This document shows, piece by piece, positions 51,540 through 59,918 of a DNA stretch of 64,000 nucleotides. The stretch comes from Paraburkholderia fynbosensis (lineage in GTDB: Bacteria; Pseudomonadota; Gammaproteobacteria; Burkholderiales; Burkholderiaceae). A program made the translations under genes and the position numbers. How positions within the stretch are numbered: the first letter of the stretch is position 1; each line of letters starts with the position of its first letter. The stretch is from NCBI RefSeq assembly GCF_902859935.1, contig NZ_CADIKI010000031.1, positions 1 through 64,000 on the forward strand, in the 5' to 3' direction. The notes below the pieces were generated by a model. The model ran no database searches, was not told the DNA's origin, and saw only the letters and a list, made by a program, of their open reading frames with translations.

Positions 51540-51953
51540 TCAACGCTGGCCGAGTTGCGCGACGACGGCTGCCAGCGTATTGACGCCCCAATGCTCCACA
51601 TAGCGGCCGTCACGCACGCGCACGATGTCGATCACGTCGATGGCGATCTCTTTTCCGGTAGCTTCGACGCCCGCCAGCGTTCCAACGTGTTTGCCGGAAA
51701 TAGTCTTGCGCGTGGTGACCTTGTCGCCGTCGCACAACTGCTCGTGGATCTGCACCCGCATGGTGCCGATTGCCGGGCGCAGCACGGACGCAAATGTGTT
51801 CCACATCGTTTCGGCGCCGCGCAGCGCTTCGTTCGGCGCCGACCAGTTGATGAAATCGGGCGCCATCAGCGCGTCGAAGGCGTCCCGCTTGCCGTCCTGA
51901 ATCACGTCGCGATTAAAGCGCGCGACAACCGCCTTGAGATCGTTGCTGTTCAT
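51540..51953 (-). CDS. SnoaL-like ester cyclase-family protein (NTF2 fold)
   Basis: A 137-residue protein with the cone-like NTF2 pattern: KAVVARFNRDVIQDGKRDAF, DALMAPDFINW, CDGDKVTTRKTISGKHVGTL, DIVRVRDGRYVEHWGV. Such proteins often act as small hydrolases or isomerases of unknown substrates. It is the first gene of a two-gene operon with a MarR regulator. Confidence 0.82.
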   Translation of the reverse strand: MNSNDLKAVVARFNRDVIQDGKRDAFDALMAPDFINWSAPNEALRGAETMWNTFASVLRPAIGTMRVQIHEQLCDGDKVTTRKTISGKHVGTLAGVEATGKEIAIDVIDIVRVRDGRYVEHWGVNTLAAVVAQLGQR

Positions 51954-52013
51954 AGCCTGCCCGATGACTGATGACGATCGGCCGCTTCGAGTAGCGGATG
52001 TACATGATGATAC

Positions 52014-52032
52014 TATACAGCATGGCTGTATA
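52014..52032. promoter_or_regulatory. Perfect palindrome upstream of the SnoaL-marR operon
   Basis: TATACAGC (52014-52021) and GCTGTATA (52025-52032) are perfect inverted 8-bp arms around ATG, 61 bp before the SnoaL-like start. MarR dimers bind sites of this form. Confidence 0.65.
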
Positions 52033-52130
52033 TTTCAAGGTCGACGTGCAAGCGCCTGCCGAACGCCGGATCTTTTCGTCCGCGATCGCCGTGTCGACCA
52101 CCTGCCTCTCTTGCACAACCGCATACACTA

Positions 52131-52147
52131 CGTATACTTACGGTATA
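52131..52147. promoter_or_regulatory. GTATAC-type inverted repeat before the GntR gene
   Basis: CGTATACTTACGGTATA lies about 17 bp upstream of the GTG start of the GntR gene. It shares the CGTATAC half-site with the palindrome at 55946-55964 and may be the autoregulatory site. Confidence 0.5.
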
Positions 52148-52163
52148 ACTTTCGCGAGGCAGC

Positions 52164-52820
52164 GTGGCTACTTCTCCTTCTGCAGGCTCTGAAAAATTGG
52201 GCGAACTGGCGTATCACACGTTACGCCGAATGATTCTCGACAAAGCGTTGCGCAGCGGCGGCCCGGTCGTCGAAGGGCGTCTTGCCGAAGAACTCAACAT
52301 CTCCCGCACGCCCATGCGCGAGGCGCTGCTGCGTCTCGAAGGCGAAGGTCTGCTGGTGCGCGCGGGCGCACGCTCCTACTCGGTGCGCTTTGTCAGCGCG
52401 CAGGAGTACTTTCAGGCAATGAGAGTTCGCGAATTGCTTGAAGCGGAAGCCATTGGTCTTGCAATCGGCAAGATCGACAAGAAGGTCGTTCAGCAACTGA
52501 TCAAGAAGATCAAAGGGCTCAGCAGTGGCCAGCAGGAGCAGGCCCACTGGCAACTCGACGATCAGGTGCACACCATGATGGCGCGCGCGAGCGGCAACGG
52601 GGTGCTCGCGCATATGATCGACCTCGTACGCACCAATAGCCGCCTGTTCGAACTGGTGACGCCGTTCAACCGCATCGAAGACGATCGCGCGGAACATCTG
52701 GCGATTCTCGAAGCGTATCTGACCGACGACGCGGAAGCATCGCGCGCGGCGGTGCGTCAGCATTTGCAGAACCTGCGCCACTTCGTGCTCGAACGCCTCG
52801 CGGAAGGTACTTACAGCTAG
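52164..52820 (+). CDS. GntR-family (FCD) transcriptional regulator
   Basis: A 218-residue regulator: N-terminal winged helix with VEGRLAEELNISRTPMREAL and LRLEGEGLLVRAGARSYSVR, then an all-helical FCD ligand domain (EYFQAMRVRELLEAEAIGLA, HWQLDDQVHTMMARASGN, AEHLAILEAYLTDDAEASRA). FCD regulators sense small acids or amino-acid metabolites. A GTG start is used. It converges on the ABC ATPase gene; matching GTATAC repeats at its own promoter and at 55946-55964 suggest it controls the importer and the dehydrogenase genes. Confidence 0.9.
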   Translation: MATSPSAGSEKLGELAYHTLRRMILDKALRSGGPVVEGRLAEELNISRTPMREALLRLEGEGLLVRAGARSYSVRFVSAQEYFQAMRVRELLEAEAIGLAIGKIDKKVVQQLIKKIKGLSSGQQEQAHWQLDDQVHTMMARASGNGVLAHMIDLVRTNSRLFELVTPFNRIEDDRAEHLAILEAYLTDDAEASRAAVRQHLQNLRHFVLERLAEGTYS

Positions 52821-52879
52821 CCGTGTTGGCAGACCTGCTGCGCGTTGCAGAGCGCAACAGGATCGCGCAATCACTCGCG

Positions 52880-53617
52880 TCAGTGGCGCAAGATCTTGCC
52901 GACGAATTCGCGCGTTCTCGCTTCCTGCGGCGCGTCGAATACCTGCTGCGGCGTGCCGGATTCGATCACATGACCGCCCGCCATGAATACAACCTTCGAC
53001 GACACCTCGCGCACGAAACTCATTTCGTGCGACACGATAAACATCGTGATGCCGTCCGAAGCGAGCTGGCGGATCGTGTCCAGTACTTCGTTGACCAGTT
53101 CGGGGTCGAGCGCGGCCGTCACCTCGTCGAGAAACAGCACTTTCGGTTTTAGCGCCAGAGCGCGCGCAATCGCCACGCGCTGCTGCTGACCACCCGACAA
53201 TTCGTCGGGGTAAGCATGCAGCCGATGCGCGAGACCGACACGCGTCAGCAGATCGATCGCGTTTTTTTCGACTTCCTGACGCGGCCAGCCCTTTATCTTC
53301 GTCGGCGTAATCATCACGTTGTCGAGCACTGTCATATTCTGGAACAGATTGTACTGCTGGAACACAATAGCGATGTCCGAGCGCAATGCGCGCAACGCGG
53401 CCTTGTTCGCGTAGTTCACCACTTCGCCGTTCAGCGACACGCGCCCATGTTCGGGCGGCAGCAGTCCCATCAATACGCGCAGCAACGTACTTTTCCCCGA
53501 TCCCGACGGGCCGATCAGACTGACGATCTCGCCCTTCTCCACCGACAGGTTGATGCGCTCGAGCACGGTATGCGGTCCATAAGACGCTTTCAGGTCAACG
53601 ATTTCGAGTTGCGGCAA
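52880..53617 (-). CDS. Polar amino-acid ABC transporter ATPase
   Basis: A 245-residue ATPase: Walker A GPSGSGKST, Q-loop FQQYNLFQ, signature LSGGQQQRVAIARALAL, Walker B VLFLDEVTAALDP and switch His in VSHEMSF. It is of the GlnQ/HisP group and energises the two permeases upstream, overlapping the second by 23 bp. It is the last gene of the importer operon. Confidence 0.92.
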   Translation of the reverse strand: MPQLEIVDLKASYGPHTVLERINLSVEKGEIVSLIGPSGSGKSTLLRVLMGLLPPEHGRVSLNGEVVNYANKAALRALRSDIAIVFQQYNLFQNMTVLDNVMITPTKIKGWPRQEVEKNAIDLLTRVGLAHRLHAYPDELSGGQQQRVAIARALALKPKVLFLDEVTAALDPELVNEVLDTIRQLASDGITMFIVSHEMSFVREVSSKVVFMAGGHVIESGTPQQVFDAPQEARTREFVGKILRH

Positions 53618-54281
53618 GTTTGTTCTCCATGCGCTTACCCAAGCGCGACAACGGATACGACATCAGGAAATACAACACCAGGATCGCGCCATACACCAGC
53701 GTCGCCGAGAAGCCCTTGTTGCTGAGCACCTTGCCGGCCGACGTCAGTTCCATCACGCCGATTTGCGACGCGAGCGCGGTGTCCTTGATGAACATCACGA
53801 AGAACCCGAACGTTGGCGGCACGATCACGCGCCACGCTTGCGGCACGATCACATGCCGCAGCGTTTCGAGGTAGCTGAAATTCAGCGTGCTCGCGGCCTC
53901 CCACTGATTGATATGCACCGACTCCAGCCCACTGCGCACGATCTCGCCGAGATACGCGGACGCGATCAGACAGACGCTGATCAACGCAACGTTGAACGTC
54001 GACAGATTCGCATTGAGCGACTGCGTGGCGAAAAACACCAGCATCAGCGTGACGAGAAACGGCACGCGGCGAAACACGAGGCAGTACGCGAATACGATCG
54101 CGCGCACCGGCGCCATCGCGCGCGAACGCGTCACACGCAGTACCGCGACGGCGAAGCCCGCGATAAAACCCGCGAAGCAGCCGATCGCCGACAGCACGAA
54201 CGTCGCCGCGAGTCCTTCCAGCAGCAACAGCAGGTTGTAATACGAAAACAGATGCGTGAGTTGAGTCATCATCGAACCGGC
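53595..54281 (-). CDS. Amino-acid ABC transporter permease (second)
   Basis: About 228 residues. It has TM helices LLLLLEGLAATFVLSAIGCF, a permease EAA-type loop (QWEAASTLNFSYLETLRHVI, VPQAWRVIVPP) and four or five further helices. The HisM/GlnP family pairs with the neighbouring permease. Met at 54281 avoids overlap with the upstream gene. Confidence 0.88.
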   Translation of the reverse strand, partial: AGSMMTQLTHLFSYYNLLLLLEGLAATFVLSAIGCFAGFIAGFAVAVLRVTRSRAMAPVRAIVFAYCLVFRRVPFLVTLMLVFFATQSLNANLSTFNVALISVCLIASAYLGEIVRSGLESVHINQWEAASTLNFSYLETLRHVIVPQAWRVIVPPTFGFFVMFIKDTALASQIGVMELTSAGKVLSNKGFSATLVYGAILVLYFLMSYPLSRLGKRMENKLAATRNR

Positions 54282-54283
54282 CA

Positions 54284-54952
54284 TCAAAACACCTTTATCT
54301 TCGCACGGCACACGTGACGGCCGAACATCGCGAGCGCGAAGGTCGCGAGTATCGTGACGCCGATGTACATCACGGCGGCCACGCTGAACGCCTCGACCGA
54401 CAGATACGTCTGCGACGCAATATTGCTGGTGCGCCCGGTCAGTTCCTCGACGCCGAAGATCGATGCCATCGAGGTGCCGAGCGTCATCACGATGAACTGA
54501 TTCGACAGCGGCTGGAACATCACCTTCATCACATGCGGGAAGATCACGTGACGCACGATTTGCGGCGTCGAGAAACCGAGTACTTCGGCCGCCTCTATTT
54601 CGGCCCAGCGTACCGACGCGAATCCCGCTCGCTGGATCTCACAAAGATACGCCCCTGCGTTAAAAGTCGCTCCTATCAGCACCGCCGTGAACGGCGATAA
54701 TGTGATGCCGATTTCTGGCAAGCCGAAAAACAGAAAGAAGATCTGCACGAGCTGCGGCGTGTTGGTTGCAAAGCTCACGTACGCCGTCACGATGTGGCGT
54801 AAAAGCGGCGGCCCATAACGCAGGATCGACGCGCACATGAGACCGATCACCATGCCGAAGATAAACGCGAGCACGGCAATCTGCAGACTGAGCCATGCAC
54901 CACCGAGCAGATAGGGCCACTGCTCGAGGATAGGCCCGAACTGAAGCGTCAT
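54284..54952 (-). CDS. Amino-acid ABC transporter permease (first)
   Basis: A 222-residue HisQ/GlnP-type permease: LLGGAWLSLQIAVLAFIFGM, the substrate-pore stretch SFATNTPQLVQIFFLFFGLP, and the EAA loop EIEAAEVLGFSTPQIVRHVI. It lies between the binding protein and the second permease. Confidence 0.9.
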   Translation of the reverse strand: MTLQFGPILEQWPYLLGGAWLSLQIAVLAFIFGMVIGLMCASILRYGPPLLRHIVTAYVSFATNTPQLVQIFFLFFGLPEIGITLSPFTAVLIGATFNAGAYLCEIQRAGFASVRWAEIEAAEVLGFSTPQIVRHVIFPHVMKVMFQPLSNQFIVMTLGTSMASIFGVEELTGRTSNIASQTYLSVEAFSVAAVMYIGVTILATFALAMFGRHVCRAKIKVF

Positions 54953-55034
54953 CGAATCCGCACTCCCTGAAACGAGTGGCGCGGTGCCGTGTCTTCGTCG
55001 ACGAAGACGCCTCGCACCACGGCCGGTTGATCAA

Positions 55035-55862
55035 TTACTGCGCTGCGACGGTCGGCGGCGCGGCGGTCGGGTCGTACAGCATCGGGCTGCCGAACCACTT
55101 CTTCCAGCTGGTGGCAACGTAGCCATCTTTTTGCAGCGTGCCGATTTCCTTGTTCAAACGTTCGGTCAGCGCCGTATTGCCCTTCCTGATGCCGATGCAG
55201 TCATAGTCGACTTCGATCGGCGCATCGACCACGCGCCATTTCGTCTGATAGTTCTTCGTGTAGCTCAACATGAAATCGAGCACGTCGATCAGTGCATCGG
55301 CGCGGCCCTGCGCCATCGCGCGCACCGCATCCGGGTAGTTGTCGAGCAACAGCAATTGCGCCTTCGGCAGCTTGTCCTGAATCAGCTTGATCGGCGTCGT
55401 GCCGCGCACCTGCACGAGACGTACCGACGGGTCGTTCAGCGCCATGTAGTCCCTGTACGGCTTGTCCTGCGTCGTCAGCACGCCCAGCACTTCGGTGTTC
55501 ACCGGGTCGCTGAAGTCGATCACTTTCAGGCGGTCGGCGTTGCGCGTCATGCCGCCCATCACCGCATCGATCTTGTCGGCCATCAGGAAAGGCACGCGAT
55601 CGTTCGAGCCGACCGGCACAATTTCCAGCTTCACACCGAGCGAGTCGGCGATCTTGCGCGCAATCGCGACGTCGAACCCGTCGATATTGTTTTTCGCGTC
55701 GTAAGTACCAAGCGGTGGCAGGTTCGGATTGATGCCGAACACGATTTTCTTCGACGCAATGATCTCGTCGAGCGTCCGCGCGCCGGCGTCGATCGAGCCG
55801 AGCAGCGCACAGGCCGCAAGACCGGTTGCGAGCAGGCGGCTCAACATGAGCGAGGGTTTCAT
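55035..55862 (-). CDS. Periplasmic amino-acid-type binding protein
   Basis: A 275-residue solute receptor with a signal peptide (LLATGLAACALLGSIDAGAR). The mature part reads KIVFGINPNLPPLGTYDAKN, GFDVAIARKIADSLGVKLEI, NDRVPFLMADKIDAVMGGM, VIDFSDPVNTE, the SBP family 3 pattern for polar amino acids and opines. It is the first gene of the importer operon, divergent from the dehydrogenase genes. The ligand is unknown; the neighbours suggest a D-amino acid, imino acid or a modified amino acid. Confidence 0.9.
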   Translation of the reverse strand: MKPSLMLSRLLATGLAACALLGSIDAGARTLDEIIASKKIVFGINPNLPPLGTYDAKNNIDGFDVAIARKIADSLGVKLEIVPVGSNDRVPFLMADKIDAVMGGMTRNADRLKVIDFSDPVNTEVLGVLTTQDKPYRDYMALNDPSVRLVQVRGTTPIKLIQDKLPKAQLLLLDNYPDAVRAMAQGRADALIDVLDFMLSYTKNYQTKWRVVDAPIEVDYDCIGIRKGNTALTERLNKEIGTLQKDGYVATSWKKWFGSPMLYDPTAAPPTVAAQ

Positions 55863-55945
55863 ACTGTGACTCCGTGACAGGGCGTGATGGTGGTTTGACT
55901 ACTCCAACGAGGTATTCGCAGTGTCTCGTTTTTTTGGCGACTTTG

Positions 55946-55964
55946 CGTATACGTATCGTATACG
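55946..55964. promoter_or_regulatory. Near-palindromic GTATAC repeat in the divergent promoter
   Basis: CGTATACGTATCGTATACG lies between the binding-protein gene (start 55862) and the ferredoxin-like gene (start 56044). Two CGTATAC half-sites are spaced 11 bp apart. Half of it recurs upstream of the GntR gene (52131-52147). Confidence 0.6.
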
Positions 55965-56043
55965 TTAGCATCAAAACATCGCCTAAATTAGTTGTCAAGC
56001 GAGACGGACAACGCCACCGGCAACGAAGTCTGAAGAGGACGCA

Positions 56044-56331
56044 ATGCGTATTCACGATCCCAACCGCCCTGCTGCGGTCGAACTGTTTCTCGATGGTAGA
56101 CGCTATTGCGCGCATCCGGGCGAGAGCGCTGCCTCAGCGCTGTTCGCCGCTGGCGTAAAGGCGCTGCGCGCAAGCCCGCGTTTGAATCGCCCGCGCGGCA
56201 TGTTCTGTCTGATGGGTTCCTGCCAGGAGTGTCTGGTTATGGTCGACGGTGCGCGGGTGCTGGCATGTCAAACGCCTGTTGCAAGCGGCATGCGTATAGA
56301 AACCATTCCGGAGACTGGTGTCGATGTCTGA
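56044..56331 (+). CDS. Small (2Fe-2S) subunit of a heteromeric amine/amino-acid dehydrogenase
   Basis: A 95-residue ferredoxin-like protein. The Cys-containing stretch GMFCLMGSCQECLVMVDGAR with ACQTP after it fits the HcnA/SoxA-N/opine-oxidase small subunit, which holds a 2Fe-2S cluster. It overlaps the next gene by 8 bp. With the two flavoproteins downstream it forms the three-subunit dehydrogenase also seen in D-hydroxyproline dehydrogenase, octopine oxidase and HCN synthase. Confidence 0.85.
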   Translation: MRIHDPNRPAAVELFLDGRRYCAHPGESAASALFAAGVKALRASPRLNRPRGMFCLMGSCQECLVMVDGARVLACQTPVASGMRIETIPETGVDV

Positions 56332-57757
56332 AATGAAGTCCTTGTTCGATGTGATCGTGCTTGGCGGCGGCCCCGCCGGCACGCGCGCGGCGCTCGCCGC
56401 GGCGTCCACTGGCATGCGCGTCGCGCTGTTCGATGAAAATGCTTCGGCGGGCGGCCAGGTGTATCGCGCGCCGATCGACGGCGTCACGTCGAAGCCAGAC
56501 GCCGATCAGGCTGACGGCGACGCGTTGCGACGCGAGCTTGCGACGAGCAGTGTCACGACGTTCTTTCGTCATCCCGTGTGGGCGGTGACCGGCAACTATC
56601 GCGTCGATGCGACTGGCCCCCATGGACCGCTCCATTGCACCGCGCGCGCGCTGATCGTCGCGTCCGGCACCACCGAGCGCGTGGTCCCGTTCGAAGGATG
56701 GACGACGCCTGGCGTCATTGGCCTCGCGGCGGCGACCATTCTGCTGAAGTCGCAGCACATGCTGCCCGGACGCTCGACGCTCGTCGCCGGATGCGGTCCT
56801 CTGCTGGCGGCGGTCGCCGCGAAGACGATCGAGGGCGGCGGCAAAGTAGAAGCGATCGTCGATCTCGCGAGCACTGGCGACTGGGCGCGCTCGATGCCCG
56901 CGTTGCTCGGCCGACCGGATCTGCTTCGGCAGGGGTTCAAGTGGTGGAACGTGATCCGTCGCGCGGGCACGCCGCGCTACGCTCGCCACACCATCGTTCG
57001 CGTCGAACCGCTCGGCGAGTGCCTGCGTGCGACGCTCGCGCCGTGCGACGCCGCCGGACGCGTGATCGACGGAGAACGCAAGACGGTGCTGAGCGATTGC
57101 ATCGCGGTCGGCCACGGTCTCACGCCGTCGAGCGAAATCACGCGACTGTTGCGCGCGAAACATCGGTATTCGCGCGCGGCCGGCGGCTGGATCGCCATCG
57201 CCGATGCCGATGGCCGCACTTCCCGCCCGCTGCTTTTCGTGGCCGGCGACGGCGCGGGCATCGCGGGCGCAGCCGCAGCCGCGACGCACGGCACGCTGGC
57301 AGGACTCGCGTGCGCGCGCGATCTCGGCGCGCCTCAAGCGACGGCCGTCGAACGCGTCGCAAAACTGCGCGACGCTTATCGTGACGCGTCGCGTTTCGGC
57401 CACGCCATGGCGAAGCTGATGGCGCTGCGGCCCGGTCACGTCGACAGCATCGCGCTTGACACCATCGTCTGCCGTTGCGAGGACGTGACGCGCGCCGAGA
57501 TCGACGCGGCCTGCGACGCGGGCGCGCACGACGTCAACCAGTTGAAGGCATGGACGCGCTGCGGAATGGGCCCATGCCAGGGCCGCACTTGCGGAGACGT
57601 CGCGGGCGAACTGCTGATGCGCCGCCTGGGCGCGCCGTCGCGTGACGACGTCGGATGTTTTTCCGCCCGTACGCCGCTGCGTCCGGTGACGATCGAAGCG
57701 CTCACCGGCGATTTCAGTTACGACGACATTCCGATTCCGAAGGCTGCACCGCTATGA
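56324..57757 (+). CDS. FAD/NAD(P)-binding subunit with BFD-type 2Fe-2S domain
   Basis: About 477 residues. An N-terminal FAD site reads DVIVLGGGPAGTRAALAAA and a second nucleotide site follows near ASGTTERVVPFEGWTTPGVI. The C-terminal part is a BFD-like 2Fe-2S domain with CRCEDVTRAEIDAACDAGAH then RCGMGPCQGRTC (four Cys). This is the middle subunit of HcnB/OoxA-type dehydrogenases and passes electrons from the oxidase subunit. It overlaps both neighbours, so the three are made together. Confidence 0.88.
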   Translation: MSEMKSLFDVIVLGGGPAGTRAALAAASTGMRVALFDENASAGGQVYRAPIDGVTSKPDADQADGDALRRELATSSVTTFFRHPVWAVTGNYRVDATGPHGPLHCTARALIVASGTTERVVPFEGWTTPGVIGLAAATILLKSQHMLPGRSTLVAGCGPLLAAVAAKTIEGGGKVEAIVDLASTGDWARSMPALLGRPDLLRQGFKWWNVIRRAGTPRYARHTIVRVEPLGECLRATLAPCDAAGRVIDGERKTVLSDCIAVGHGLTPSSEITRLLRAKHRYSRAAGGWIAIADADGRTSRPLLFVAGDGAGIAGAAAAATHGTLAGLACARDLGAPQATAVERVAKLRDAYRDASRFGHAMAKLMALRPGHVDSIALDTIVCRCEDVTRAEIDAACDAGAHDVNQLKAWTRCGMGPCQGRTCGDVAGELLMRRLGAPSRDDVGCFSARTPLRPVTIEALTGDFSYDDIPIPKAAPL

Positions 57758-58953
57758 ACGAACGGAACACACGTACCGTCGAAACCTTGCACAAACCGTT
57801 CGACGTCGTCGTGATCGGCGGCGGCGTGATGGGCTGCACCACGGCGCTGTTTCTCGCGCGCGGCGGCATGCGCGTCGCGCTGATCGAACGCGATGCGCTA
57901 TGCCGCGCCGCGTCCGGCGTTAACGCCGGCACGTTGACCTTGCACATGACGCGCGCTGCGCTCGTGCCCTACGCGATCCACGCATGGAAGATGTGGATGG
58001 AAGCCGACCAGTGGCTTGGCGAGGGCGTGCTCGCGACGGCCGCGCCTGGCATGTCACTCGCCTTCACTGACAGCGAGCGCGAGCTGCTGCGTGCGCGCGC
58101 TGCCACGCGCCGCGAATATGGCGCGCAAATCGATCTACTCGATGCCAACGCCGCGCTGCGCGTCGAACCGAACTTGAATCCTGCGATGCTGGAAGCCGCG
58201 CATTGCACGACCGACGGCTTCGCGAGCGCCTATCTTACCGGCCGCGCGTATCATGCCGCGCTGCGCGCGGCCAGCGTGCAGATCGTCGAAAATACGCCTG
58301 TCACGCGCGTCGAAAGGCTCGCCGGGTGCTATCGCGTGCATGGCTCGCCGGCCGGCAACGCGCCGCTCGCGATCGACGCGACGCGCGTGGTGATGGCGGG
58401 CGGCGTATGGCTCGAACCGCTGCTCAGCATGCTCGACATTCGCATTTCCGTCAAAACGCTGATCAACCAGTTGATCGTCACCGAGCGGATGCCGCCTGTC
58501 ATGCGCACCGTGCTGAGCATCGCCAACGGTCTTCTGTCGATGAAGCAGTTCGCGAACGGCAGCGTCGTCATCGGTGGCGGCTGGCAAGGCGTGGGCGATC
58601 GCGAACGAGGTCCCGTCGAAACCATTCCGCAGAATCTGACCGGCAATCTACGGCTTGCGCAGCATGTGATTCCCGCGCTCGCGAAAGCGCGCGTCGCGCG
58701 CATCTGGCTTGGACTCGAATCCGAAACCGCCGACGCCATGCCGATAATCGGCGCGCTGCCCGGCCTCCACAACGCATACGTGATCGGCTGCGTGCATTCC
58801 GGTTATACGAGCGGCCCCTATATGGGCAAGCTGCTATCGCAGGCAATGCTCGGCGGGACGCCCGAATTGCCGCTGTTCGATCCCGCGCGGCTGATCGCGC
58901 CCACTTCCGCAGATGCTGCGCCCGCCCTTTCCCATCGAGAACCCATGCAATGA
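57754..58953 (+). CDS. FAD-dependent amino-acid dehydrogenase subunit (DAO type)
   Basis: About 399 residues. The FAD motif is DVVVIGGGVMGCTTALFLAR; the DAO fold continues with GVNAGTLTLHMTRAALVPYA, GGGWQGVGDRERG and IWLGLESETADAMPIIGALP then GYTSGPYMGKLLSQA. It resembles glycine/sarcosine/D-amino-acid oxidases and the HcnC or hydroxyproline dehydrogenase catalytic subunit. Start ATG overlaps the preceding stop (ATGA). It probably oxidises the imported amine or imino acid. The substrate cannot be named from sequence. Confidence 0.87.
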   Translation: MNERNTRTVETLHKPFDVVVIGGGVMGCTTALFLARGGMRVALIERDALCRAASGVNAGTLTLHMTRAALVPYAIHAWKMWMEADQWLGEGVLATAAPGMSLAFTDSERELLRARAATRREYGAQIDLLDANAALRVEPNLNPAMLEAAHCTTDGFASAYLTGRAYHAALRAASVQIVENTPVTRVERLAGCYRVHGSPAGNAPLAIDATRVVMAGGVWLEPLLSMLDIRISVKTLINQLIVTERMPPVMRTVLSIANGLLSMKQFANGSVVIGGGWQGVGDRERGPVETIPQNLTGNLRLAQHVIPALAKARVARIWLGLESETADAMPIIGALPGLHNAYVIGCVHSGYTSGPYMGKLLSQAMLGGTPELPLFDPARLIAPTSADAAPALSHREPMQ

Positions 58954-59918
58954 TTCCCTCGGACGACGCTCCCCTTAACGGCATCTATGCCGCCACCTTG
59001 TGTCCGCTCGATGCGCACGGCCGCCAGCTCGACGAAGCCGCGCTCGCGACTCATCTCGACACGCTCGCGTCCGTCGACGGCATCGTGGGCCTGCTGATCA
59101 ACGGTCATGCCGGCGAGAACTTCGCGCTGTCGCGCGAGGAAAAACGCCGCGTACTCGACATCGCGCATGAAGTGTGCGGCGACCGTTCGATCATCGTTGC
59201 GGGCGTGAATTCGGAGGACAGCTTCGAAGCCCAGGCGCATACCGACGATGCAAAAGCCGCCAGCGCCGATATAACGCTGCTGTTTCCGCCGTATTCGTGG
59301 GCGTTGTCGACCGATCTCGCGACCGTCGTCAATCATCACCGGATTGCCAACGCGAACGCGAAGCTGCCGATGATGCTCTATCAGGCCGGTGTCGGCACCG
59401 GCGGCATGGCCTACACCGCGGAGATGCTCTCGGCGCTGGTAAAGCTGCCCGAAGTGGTTGCGATCAAGGAAGGCAGTTGGGAAACGGCCCGCTACGAAGC
59501 GATTCGCCGCTACGTCAAATCTGTCGCGCCGCATGTCGCAGTGATGGCGTCCGGCGACGAGCATCTGTTCACGTGTTTCGCGATCGGCACCGAAGGCAGC
59601 GTCGTCAGCCTCGCGGCCATCGTGCCTGAACTGGTCGTCGCCCTGTATCGTGCGGTGCAGGAGCGCGATCTGGCCGAAGCGCAGCGCCTGAACGAACATG
59701 TTTATCCACTCGCGAAGGCCATTTACGGCACGGCGCCGGGCACGCATGCAAATGCGCGCCTGAAGGCCTGCCTGCATCTGCTCGGCAAGATTCCGCACGC
59801 CGCCGCACGCGCGCCGATTCCGTCTCTGCAGGCGGCCGAGATAGCGCTTCTCGACGAGGCGCTGTCGTTTGCCCTTTCATTCGATGTTGCGATTGACCAC
59901 GACCGGAGCGCTTCATGA
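58950..59918 (+). CDS. Dihydrodipicolinate synthase-family lyase
   Basis: A 322-residue class I aldolase-like enzyme: GIYAATLCPLDAHGRQLDEA, ASVDGIVGLLINGHAGENFA, and the Schiff-base Lys in VVAIKEGSWETAR. The usual GTTGE substrate motif is replaced by NGHAGE, so it is not a DapA of lysine synthesis. DHDPS-family members of this kind act as hydratase/deaminases or aldolases on sugar or hydroxyproline-derived keto acids. It overlaps its neighbours by 4 bp on each side, tying it to the dehydrogenase and hydantoinase. Confidence 0.85.
   Translation: MIPSDDAPLNGIYAATLCPLDAHGRQLDEAALATHLDTLASVDGIVGLLINGHAGENFALSREEKRRVLDIAHEVCGDRSIIVAGVNSEDSFEAQAHTDDAKAASADITLLFPPYSWALSTDLATVVNHHRIANANAKLPMMLYQAGVGTGGMAYTAEMLSALVKLPEVVAIKEGSWETARYEAIRRYVKSVAPHVAVMASGDEHLFTCFAIGTEGSVVSLAAIVPELVVALYRAVQERDLAEAQRLNEHVYPLAKAIYGTAPGTHANARLKACLHLLGKIPHAAARAPIPSLQAAEIALLDEALSFALSFDVAIDHDRSAS

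Noticed and set aside
54984..55877. Plus-strand frame opposite the binding-protein gene
   Set aside because: Antisense shadow with His/Arg/Val-rich low-complexity sequence; the minus-strand gene is strongly supported.
58203..58949. Upstream extension of the DHDPS-family gene
   Set aside because: This part overlaps the dehydrogenase gene in another frame and is Arg-rich; the ATG at 58950 gives the family start.
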